Source: Magnetococcales bacterium | Lineage (GTDB): Bacteria > Pseudomonadota > Magnetococcia > Magnetococcales > DC0425bin3 | Length of the DNA stretch: 42,957 bases | Assembly (NCBI GenBank): GCA_015228935.1 | Contig: JADGCO010000033.1 | Span: 1-42,957, forward strand | Direction of reading: 5' to 3' | Part shown: positions 15,712 to 22,534 of the stretch, piece after piece | Numbering within the stretch: the first letter of the stretch is position 1 | Layout of the letters: each line of letters starts with the position of its first letter | Notes under the pieces: generated by a model | The model's input: the letters and a program-made list of their open reading frames with translations, nothing else | What the model was told of the DNA's origin: nothing | Database searches by the model: none | Made by a program: the position numbers and the translations under genes

Positions 15712-17025
15712 ATGTCAGATGTGAAAGCATACAAATTTGACGCATTCTTGAGCTATAGCCATGAAGACAGGGATGCAGTAAGAACGCTTGCCAGCCAACC
15801 CAGGCAGGATGATTTACGGGTTTGGCTTGATGAGCAAGCAATCGCGCCGGCGAGTCCCATTCGACAAAGCATTGTGGATGGATTGGCGCATTCTCGGGTA
15901 GCCATATTGACCCTGTCGCAACATTCCATGAGTTCAGAATGGGCCAAAATGGAGCGTGACCTGGTCATTTCTCGTGATCCAAACAACAGCAAGAAACGGT
16001 TTATTCCTCTCAGACTGGATGACTGTGCAATTCCAGATGATTTGAACATGTATTCAATTGTTGATTATCGTAATAAAGATATATCAGAATACGAAAAACT
16101 CCTGAATTTCTGTAGCCCGGATGTGCCCCAGCATCCAACCGATGATCCAACAAACAATCTCGTCGATTTGCTGCCTTTCATTAATATGACTAAAGAAAAC
16201 AAAGAGTTGAAGGCAGCCTTGTTGAATATGAAAATTGCAAGCAAGACAGGCCCGTTATTGTGTATTCTGGCAGGTGATGATGACGATGAACATCGTTATT
16301 TTCTTTCTCGGTTTGTCAACGAAACATATCCACTTGTCATCAATAAAGCCGATGACACCCGCTACAAATATTGCGAAATAGACATAGGATACTCGACAAT
16401 TAACAAACAAATTTTTTGGAAGTCAATAATAAAAAACGGCTTTGAAGGTTATAAAAATCGTTATCGTAAACATATTTTTAATAGTTTAAGAAAAGAAGAT
16501 ATCAATGTCAACAATTCCGAATCGTTTTGTCAATCAATAAATAACAATCCAGATTGTATATTATTTTCCTGTCATTTTCACCTTGATAACTTCAAATCTG
16601 ATGATGAAAAATCAATTCAGACCTGGTTGAATATTTGGCAAGAAATTGCAAATAAATTAAATAAAATTGTCATTATTGCTTTATGCCTTCACAAGAAAAC
16701 TCAAAAAAATAAATCCGATCTTGCCCAAAAAATAATTGATAAAATATGCAATGGATTTTCCAATTCAGATCCAGTAATATTAAATCCATTATCAAAAATA
16801 TCGTTCGATGATGTAAAATTTTGGTTAGAACATTACGTGCGCCCAAGAATAAATTGTTCATCGACTATTTATATGGAGCGTTTTTTCTGGAAGAAAATGA
16901 ATGATAATAAAATACCAATAAGGAATTTTATTTACGATCCCGGCCTGGAATTCATCAGCTTTGTTTCAAATAAAATAGAGGGAGAAGATGAAAATCAATC
17001 CTTATTATACCGGAATAATCAGTAA
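15712..17025 (+). CDS. TIR domain protein with inactive-STAND-like region
   Basis: This 437-residue protein starts with a TIR domain (residues about 8-135): FDAFLSYSHEDRD, VWLDE, SEWAKMERDL with a candidate catalytic Glu 81, and FIPLRLDD. Bacterial TIR domains typically cleave NAD or make cyclic ADP-ribose signals in immunity. A linker follows, then a segment with GPLLCILAGDDDDEHRYFL (about 180-198) that resembles the start of inactive STAND domains, in which the nucleotide-binding loop is lost. The rest (about 200-437) is Asn, Lys and Ile-rich and unrecognised. The DNA from about 16380 to 17000 is strongly AT-rich compared with the neighbours, pointing to transfer. Its 3' end overlaps the MoxR gene by 38 bases. 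Confidence 0.8.
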   Translation: MSDVKAYKFDAFLSYSHEDRDAVRTLASQPRQDDLRVWLDEQAIAPASPIRQSIVDGLAHSRVAILTLSQHSMSSEWAKMERDLVISRDPNNSKKRFIPLRLDDCAIPDDLNMYSIVDYRNKDISEYEKLLNFCSPDVPQHPTDDPTNNLVDLLPFINMTKENKELKAALLNMKIASKTGPLLCILAGDDDDEHRYFLSRFVNETYPLVINKADDTRYKYCEIDIGYSTINKQIFWKSIIKNGFEGYKNRYRKHIFNSLRKEDINVNNSESFCQSINNNPDCILFSCHFHLDNFKSDDEKSIQTWLNIWQEIANKLNKIVIIALCLHKKTQKNKSDLAQKIIDKICNGFSNSDPVILNPLSKISFDDVKFWLEHYVRPRINCSSTIYMERFFWKKMNDNKIPIRNFIYDPGLEFISFVSNKIEGEDENQSLLYRNNQ

Positions 17026-18115
17026 GCCTGCGCAGCAAAAGGGGCAGGAAAAGTGGCGAACTCTACCTTTCCACGATCTAAAAAAGGCAGAAGATCCAGA
17101 AGGGTACGTTGCGAATGATCGACTGATTCAGGCGGTCAATGTCGCTTTGATACTGGGCCGTCCCTTGTTGCTGACCGGAGAACCCGGTGTGGGAAAAAGT
17201 TCGTTGGCTGCCCATGTGGCCGCAGAGCTTGGCCTGGATCTCATCAAATACAGGGTCACATCCCAGACCACGGGGACCGATCTTTTTTACAAGTTTGACT
17301 ATTTGGGAGAGTTTCGCGATGCCCAGAGTCGGCGGTCAGTGACCGAACCGGAGATGGTTGCCAAGTCCGAGATGATTGTCCCGGCCACAACGGACGGCAC
17401 ATCACCCTCAAGTGACAATCCCCCAGCCATGGATCAGCAACGGATGCGTTTCATCCAGTTCCAGGCCCTTGGAAAGGCCATCCTGCTGGCCAATGAATGG
17501 GAAACGGTCCAGGACCTTTGGCAATTGGGTCGGGATGAATTTAAAGGACCTGCCCGGACTCTGGTCCTGATCGATGAAATTGACAAAGCCCCCAGGGATG
17601 TTCCGAACGATATTCTCAACGATCTTGAGGAGATGAAATTTTATATTCCACAATTATCCGACAAGGAGAACAAGGGAAATCAGGGACGGGAAGTCTCCGC
17701 CCCCAAGGAGTTACGTCCCATTGTCATTCTGACCAGCAATTCGGAAAAAAATCTTCCGGATGCCTTTTTGCGCCGATGTGTCTATTTTGATATTCGTCTG
17801 GAAAAAGAGAAATTACCGGAGATTGTTGCCAATCGCATCAAAGATGGTATCAGCAAGGATTGTCCGCTTTTAAAGGATTGTCTGGAACTGTTTTCCCTGC
17901 TGCGCCAGGATGGTTCCGGAATCCGAAAAAAACCCAGTACGGCGGAACTGTTGAACTGGTTGCACTGGTTGCGCTCAACCGGATTGGCGGCGAATGACTC
18001 TTTGAAAAAGCAAAAAGAGGCCAACTTGCTTGGCGGGCTGAGTTGTCTGGTCAAAAGCCGCGAAGATTGGCAACTTGGCGAACAAATCCTGACAAAATGG
18101 TTGGGTCAATCCTGA
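16988..18115 (+). CDS. MoxR-type AAA+ ATPase
   Basis: This 375-residue AAA+ ATPase has Walker A GEPGVGKSS (about residues 65-73), a long insert after it, Walker B TLVLIDEIDKA (about 194-204), sensor 1 IVILTSNSEKNLPDAFLRRC (about 245-264) with an arginine finger candidate, and a helical lid. MoxR ATPases act as chaperone-like switches, usually with a vWA partner such as CoxE, which the next gene supplies. ATG 16988 has GGAG six bases upstream and lies inside the TIR gene end, so the three genes are probably coupled. The stop codon is three bases before the next start. Confidence 0.9.
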   Translation: MKINPYYTGIISKPAQQKGQEKWRTLPFHDLKKAEDPEGYVANDRLIQAVNVALILGRPLLLTGEPGVGKSSLAAHVAAELGLDLIKYRVTSQTTGTDLFYKFDYLGEFRDAQSRRSVTEPEMVAKSEMIVPATTDGTSPSSDNPPAMDQQRMRFIQFQALGKAILLANEWETVQDLWQLGRDEFKGPARTLVLIDEIDKAPRDVPNDILNDLEEMKFYIPQLSDKENKGNQGREVSAPKELRPIVILTSNSEKNLPDAFLRRCVYFDIRLEKEKLPEIVANRIKDGISKDCPLLKDCLELFSLLRQDGSGIRKKPSTAELLNWLHWLRSTGLAANDSLKKQKEANLLGGLSCLVKSREDWQLGEQILTKWLGQS

Positions 18116-18118
18116 TCC

Positions 18119-20953
18119 ATGGCCGCTCTCACCGTCCAGCAGATTCCGGGGGAAATGCTTCCGGAAGAAAAATGTGCAACCGCCCTGGATCACGGGGTGT
18201 TGATGGCCTTTCTGCTCTCTTTGCGGACCTCGGAATTTCCCATCACGCCGGGCCAATTGATCGATGTGCATCATCTCTTGCTGGGGTGGTATGCCCGGTT
18301 TCCCCTGCCATCGGCGGATGAACTGGCTGGGTTGATTGCCCCCCTGCTCTGCTCTTCGCCCGGGCAGCAGGATGTTTTTCATGCAAAATTTCTGCAATGG
18401 CATCAAAGTCAGGCCAAACCTTCATTGGCAGAACCGCCACGGGTTGCTGAAACCAGGCCACATGAACCTGCACAAGCCCAAGCACCGGCAACAGCAAAGA
18501 CACGAAACAAAAAGATCATTTTGATTCTGTTGGGGATCCTGCTGCTGATCCTGGCCTTTTTGGGTTGGCAATATTATCCAGAGATTAAAAAATTTATTTC
18601 AAAATCAGTAAATTACAACCAGGACGTCCTGCTGAAGAACAAGGCCGATTTCCCCAACCCATCCCCTGCTCCTGATACCGTCCCGAACAAATCAAAACAA
18701 ACCCGTGTCATTCAATTGACGAGTGACTGGCACGAGCATCCTTGGCGATGGGTTTTGGTCTTCCTGCCACTGCTCGGCCCCTTGCTGTGCCCAATCTGGA
18801 TACGTATTCGTCAGGCTGTTCTGGTCAGAAAATATACGCTGCATAACCCGGAGACCCGGAATGTTGACCTGACCCTGGGCAAACAAGATTCATTGGTGGG
18901 AAACTGGTTGGACCAGACAATTTTTTTCCTGCGTCGCCATGACAGCGCAACCACCACCCTGCTGGACGTTCCCCGCACGGCAGAAAATTTTATCAAAAAA
19001 TCGGTTGATTTTATTCCAATTTTTTGTCAGAAAGCCACAAAGGCCGAATATTTGATCCTGGTGGAAACCCGTTCCGAAGATGATCTTCTGAAGGAGTTGG
19101 CAAGCCAACTCTACAAAAAAATGTGCCAGGAGGAGCTTCACGTTCAATTGTATGGTTTTTCGGGAAACCCTCGTTATCTACAAGCCCTGGGCGGTGATGC
19201 TGTCGGAGAAAACAAAGAGTTGCACGATCTGGTTGGCAGCCATGGCAGGTGCCGATTGTTGTTGATCAGTGATGGCCGCACGCTGTTTCTTCCTGGCAGC
19301 ACGCGGCTTTTTTCCTGGTGTCGTTTGTTTGATACCTGGGCTTTCCGGGCCATCCTCACCCCCAATCCACGCAAAATCTGGGGCAGGTTTGAGCAGCAAC
19401 TGCACGAATCCGGATTTTTGGTCGCACCTGCCACCTCCAGGGGCATGGTATGGTTGGCCAACATGTTGGCCCGGGATGGTTTTATCGATCAGGAAAATAA
19501 TAAGTTTCAAGAAAACATTGAATCCGATACTGCCGGTCCCTATCCCCACCTGCTGCATCTGTTCCCTGGCCGTTTCGAATCGCACCTGACCCCCAATCCC
19601 GATGAAATTCGCTCATTGATCAGACAATTGCGAATTTATCTGGGGCCAAAGAACATGGCCTGGTTGGGAAGCCTGGCCGTGTTTCCCCTCTTGAAACCCA
19701 CTTTGACCTGGTGGCTGGGTCAACAATTGCAGGATCAAAACAAACAGTCCCTGGCTGGAGAATCCGGTTTCCTGCAACTGGCCCGACTTCCCTGGTTTCG
19801 CAAAGGTTCCATGCCGGATTGGTTGCGCCTGGCGCTTCTTGAAACCCTTCTCCCTCACCTGGAACAAGAGACCAGGAATCAATTGCAATCCATCCTCCTG
19901 GGCAGACGCGAGTCGCAAAAAACACCTGATCTCACCCTGAATGTGGCTCCACCAGCCTCTCAATGGCAGGATATTTTTCAGGGTCTGCTCCGTCGGCAAC
20001 CAGAGGAGAGTATTTTGCGGGAGCAAATATTTCTCGACTTCATGCTGGGTCGCCCCATGCCTCGCCTGGGTGTGGCGGTCTCTCGTTCTTTCAGCGAGGT
20101 GTTGCGGGCCAATAAAACGTACTTTTCTTTTTGCTCGACTGTCATCCTTGTCTCTTTTGCCCTTGGCATGGGACTTTGGTGGGGCTACGGACTTTGGCAG
20201 GACCACTCATTAAAAAATAAACAATTGATCAGCATGGAGTTTGTGTCCATTCCTGCCGGGTGTTTCCAGATGGGGTCGCCGGATTCGGAAAAAGATCGTG
20301 ATACCGATGAAGGCCCGGTGCATCAGGTCTGTCTGGATGGATTTGAGATGGGTAAGCATGAGGTCACTCAGGAACAATGGAAGGCAGTGATGGGTAACAA
20401 TCCATCGAATTTTTCGTCCTGTGGAGATGAATGCCCTGTCGAGAATGTGTCCTGGAATGATGCTCAAAAATTTATTCAAAAATTGAATGCGCGTGGAGTC
20501 GGGAAATTTCGCTTGCCAACAGAGGCCGAATGGGAGTATGCAGCACGGGCCGGCACATCAACCCCATTCTGGTTTGGCGATACGATCCATACAAACCAGG
20601 CAAATTATAATGGGGATTATGTTTACGGCAAGGGCAAGAAAGGAATATATCGAGAAAAGACAATGCCAGTTGGGTCATTTCCTGCCAATGGATTTGGCTT
20701 GCATGACATGCATGGAAATGTTTGGGAGTGGGTGGAAGATTGGTATTGTGAAAAATTTTATGAAACGAATGAGGCGCGAGAGTGGAACCCATTATGCAAG
20801 AATAATGCCAGCGGCAATCGCGTTCTTCGCGGCGGCTCCTGGAACAACAATCCCGGGAACCTGCATGCTGCCAGTCGCAACTGGAACTGGCCGGATGATC
20901 GGTTCGGCATTATTGGCTTCCGTGTGGTCCATTCCGTCTCTCCCCAGGACTGA
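18119..20953 (+). CDS. membrane-anchored CoxE/vWA-like protein with FGE-sulfatase domain
   Basis: This 944-residue protein is mosaic. Residues about 25-100 (LRTSEFPITPGQLIDVHHLL) resemble the helical N-terminus of CoxE/vWA proteins that partner MoxR ATPases. Membrane segments lie near 131-152, 209-228 and 667-690. Residues about 310-420 (YLILVETRSEDD, then LLLISDGRTLFL) look like a vWA domain with a degraded metal site. From Met 706 an FGE-sulfatase (formylglycine-generating-enzyme) domain runs to the end: FVSIPAGCFQMGS, MGKHEVTQEQW, FRLPTEAEWEYAARAG, GLHDMHGNVWEW, LRGGSW and IGFRVV. The catalytic cysteine pair of true FGE is absent near the C-terminus, so it is more likely a binding or sensing module. 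Both internal domain limits and the vWA call are inferred. Confidence 0.78.
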   Translation: MAALTVQQIPGEMLPEEKCATALDHGVLMAFLLSLRTSEFPITPGQLIDVHHLLLGWYARFPLPSADELAGLIAPLLCSSPGQQDVFHAKFLQWHQSQAKPSLAEPPRVAETRPHEPAQAQAPATAKTRNKKIILILLGILLLILAFLGWQYYPEIKKFISKSVNYNQDVLLKNKADFPNPSPAPDTVPNKSKQTRVIQLTSDWHEHPWRWVLVFLPLLGPLLCPIWIRIRQAVLVRKYTLHNPETRNVDLTLGKQDSLVGNWLDQTIFFLRRHDSATTTLLDVPRTAENFIKKSVDFIPIFCQKATKAEYLILVETRSEDDLLKELASQLYKKMCQEELHVQLYGFSGNPRYLQALGGDAVGENKELHDLVGSHGRCRLLLISDGRTLFLPGSTRLFSWCRLFDTWAFRAILTPNPRKIWGRFEQQLHESGFLVAPATSRGMVWLANMLARDGFIDQENNKFQENIESDTAGPYPHLLHLFPGRFESHLTPNPDEIRSLIRQLRIYLGPKNMAWLGSLAVFPLLKPTLTWWLGQQLQDQNKQSLAGESGFLQLARLPWFRKGSMPDWLRLALLETLLPHLEQETRNQLQSILLGRRESQKTPDLTLNVAPPASQWQDIFQGLLRRQPEESILREQIFLDFMLGRPMPRLGVAVSRSFSEVLRANKTYFSFCSTVILVSFALGMGLWWGYGLWQDHSLKNKQLISMEFVSIPAGCFQMGSPDSEKDRDTDEGPVHQVCLDGFEMGKHEVTQEQWKAVMGNNPSNFSSCGDECPVENVSWNDAQKFIQKLNARGVGKFRLPTEAEWEYAARAGTSTPFWFGDTIHTNQANYNGDYVYGKGKKGIYREKTMPVGSFPANGFGLHDMHGNVWEWVEDWYCEKFYETNEAREWNPLCKNNASGNRVLRGGSWNNNPGNLHAASRNWNWPDDRFGIIGFRVVHSVSPQD
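20821..20931 (+). other. candidate DGR-type variable region
   Basis: The last part of the FGE domain reads LRGGSWNNNPGN, then HAASRNWNWPDDRFGIIGFR. This is the place and the pattern of variable regions in C-type-lectin-fold targets of diversity-generating retroelements, where Asn codons (AAC, AAT) in the template become other residues by adenine mutation. Here AAC and AAT are kept in NNN, GN and RNWNW, while DRFGII has TTC, GGC, ATT and ATT where relatives often have Asn. No template repeat or reverse transcriptase lies in this window. Confidence 0.4.
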
Positions 20954-21087
20954 ATTACCCTTTTCTTTTGTTCTTCATGATGAAAGATAGGTTGGTTTGA
21001 CACCAATACCCACCTACCCCCAGAAAGAGAGTTCTGGACATCTGCGTTAAAGACCGCACAGAAATACGAAAGCGGAGGATGGAACGG

Positions 21088-21106
21088 AATAAACGTTACT
21101 ACAATG
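21088..21106 (+). promoter_or_regulatory. conserved element ahead of brnT copy 2
   Basis: AATAAACGTTACTACAATG overlaps the brnT start codon. It is the best match to the inverted element at 31865-31883 (one difference) and similar to 14832-14850. It contains the palindrome AACGTT. A BrnA operator is a reasonable guess. Confidence 0.45.
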
Positions 21107-21391
21107 ACGCACTTGAAGATCACCTACGACCCTGCCAAACGGAACAAGACCTTGACCGACCGTGGAATTGACTTCCTTGACGCTGTTGAAGTATTCGGCA
21201 GTCGCACCATTGATTCTCCTGATGATCGACATCATTATGGTGAAGTGCGCATTGTCACAGTGGGTCGGTTGCGCGGACGCATGGTGGTTGTGGTTTGGAC
21301 TCCCCGTGGCGACGTTCGCCACATTATTTCGATGAGGAAAGCCAATGAGCGGGAACAATCGCGTTTTGGGCAGCGACTTGGCAAAGATTGA
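21104..21391 (+). CDS. brnT: BrnT-family ribonuclease toxin, copy 2
   Basis: This 95-residue protein has the BrnT landmarks ITYDPAK, DRGIDFLDAVEVF, VRIVTVGRL, VVVVWTPRGDVRHIIS and RKANERE. It differs from copy 1 by many conservative changes, so it is a paralogue rather than a fresh duplicate. It lies 150 bases after the vWA-FGE gene, in the same orientation as copy 1, and overlaps brnA copy 2 by 47 bases. The start at ATG 21104 could also be replaced by a start at an internal codon nearer to the LKITYD segment. Confidence 0.9.
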   Translation: MTHLKITYDPAKRNKTLTDRGIDFLDAVEVFGSRTIDSPDDRHHYGEVRIVTVGRLRGRMVVVVWTPRGDVRHIISMRKANEREQSRFGQRLGKD

Positions 21392-21644
21392 CGCCCACGT
21401 CATCACCCGCGAAGAGTATGAAGAAATACCGGAACTCTCGGATGATTTCTTCGAGCGGGCGGACGAATACGTTGCTGGCAAACTGGTTCGCCGTGGTCGC
21501 CCCACTGGCAGCGGCACGAAAGTCTCCACCACCGTGCGTTTCGATGCCGATGTCATTGCGGCCTTTCGTGCCACCGGCAAGGGTTGGCAGACACGAATGA
21601 ATGCCGCCCTGCGGGATTGGTTACAGTCGCATTCACCAGCTTGA
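21345..21644 (+). CDS. brnA: BrnA-family antitoxin, copy 2
   Basis: This 99-residue antitoxin has the acidic segment EEIPELSDDFFERADEYV, then RRGRPTGSGTKVSTTV and the C-terminal DNA-binding part IAAFRATGKGWQTRMNAALR. It is about ten residues longer at the N-terminus than copy 1. Its 3' end is nearly the same in DNA as that of copy 1. It precedes the ADP-ribosyltransferase gene by 76 bases. Confidence 0.9.
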   Translation: MSGNNRVLGSDLAKIDAHVITREEYEEIPELSDDFFERADEYVAGKLVRRGRPTGSGTKVSTTVRFDADVIAAFRATGKGWQTRMNAALRDWLQSHSPA

Positions 21645-21720
21645 TATGAAGTTTTATTGTCCATACCCCGCGAATATCGCCAGGCAGGTGACCAGACAGT
21701 CGGCAGATTAAGCAATAACA

Positions 21721-22314
21721 GTGCCAAATATTACATACCTGCCACGGGAAGTGGCCTTTATAAACTTCCTGGGCAAAGAACAAGTCCAGATCCTGGCCCA
21801 AAATGCCCGAGCCGCCGCCGAAAAGGCTGGCCTCTCAACAGCCACTCTTTCCATAGTGGACCTGGCCACCCTGCGCAATTATACCGGCCTTACCCAAACC
21901 CATACCGGCGAACGCAACCATCAACAGATCAATCGTGCCCTGCGCAACGAAAACCGCGCAGAACTGATCCGTCTGGCACCCCTCATTGCCACCCTGGAAG
22001 CCGCCCTGGCCAAATTGCCCAACCATGTGGGCGACGTGGTGCGTGCCACCGATCTACCCGAAAATGTCGCCAATCACATCGTGCCGGGAGGTACCTACAG
22101 CGACGCCGGATTCATGAGTACAGCCATTGGCGAAACCGGTTTCAAAGGCAAATACATGTTTTACATCAAATCCAGGACCGGAAAATGGATCGAGCCGTTT
22201 TCTTTCTACCCGGAACAGAAAGAAGTGTTGTATCCTCCGGAAAAAGAGTTCACAATCAAGGATGTCGAGGAAGGCTTGAATAACAAGATCAAGGTATGGT
22301 TGGAGGAGGTGTAA
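21721..22314 (+). CDS. predicted ADP-ribosyltransferase exoenzyme-like toxin
   Basis: This 197-residue protein carries the layout of the ADP-ribosyltransferase exoenzyme family: a helical part with LRNYTG and INRALRNE (51-76), the first-strand Arg in DVVRATDL (Arg 108), the FMSTAI segment (131-136) in place of the STS motif, and YPEQKEVLYPP, in which Gln 166 and Glu 168 form a QxE turn. These enzymes move ADP-ribose from NAD to proteins. QxE members usually modify Asn or Gln rather than Arg, which is inference here. There is no signal peptide. The start is GTG 21721, with a stop codon shortly upstream. A 72-residue partner follows after one base, so a toxin with immunity or antitoxin partner is likely. 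Confidence 0.7.
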   Translation: MPNITYLPREVAFINFLGKEQVQILAQNARAAAEKAGLSTATLSIVDLATLRNYTGLTQTHTGERNHQQINRALRNENRAELIRLAPLIATLEAALAKLPNHVGDVVRATDLPENVANHIVPGGTYSDAGFMSTAIGETGFKGKYMFYIKSRTGKWIEPFSFYPEQKEVLYPPEKEFTIKDVEEGLNNKIKVWLEEV

Positions 22315-22315
22315 T

Positions 22316-22534
22316 ATGAAATTTGGCCCTGATCCCAACATGACCGAAGAGACCAGACAATGGATTGAAAGCACCAGACCAATAATAGACAGAATCCTTC
22401 AGAATCAAGAAACCAACCCCGCTGGTTACTTCAAAGGCGAAAAAACGCTGGGCGGCAAATTTTATCCCCCCGGAGTCAAACCCCCGCCAACCCTCTGGGA
22501 ACAAATGAAAGCCTCCGGGGAAATCGAGTATTGA
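22316..22534 (+). CDS. small protein paired with the ADP-ribosyltransferase
   Basis: This 72-residue protein was not recognised. The N-terminal half is probably helical (EETRQWIESTRPIIDRIL); the C-terminal half has Gly and Pro-rich segments (GGKFYPPGVKPPPTLWEQM). It starts one base after the ADP-ribosyltransferase stop codon, with GGAGG upstream inside that gene, and its own stop codon overlaps the TTG start of mutL. Position and size suggest an antitoxin or immunity protein, but no known fold is visible. Confidence 0.65.
   Translation: MKFGPDPNMTEETRQWIESTRPIIDRILQNQETNPAGYFKGEKTLGGKFYPPGVKPPPTLWEQMKASGEIEY

Noticed and set aside
20992-21006. Hairpin TTGGT-TTGAC-ACCAA after the FGE gene, as found behind DGR variable regions
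   Set aside because: The stem is only five pairs and lies about 60 bases from the end of the region; too weak to use as evidence.
21657-22283. Plus-strand frame overlapping the ADP-ribosyltransferase gene
   Set aside because: Arg, Pro and His-rich text typical of a shifted frame; the overlapping frame carries the full set of family motifs.
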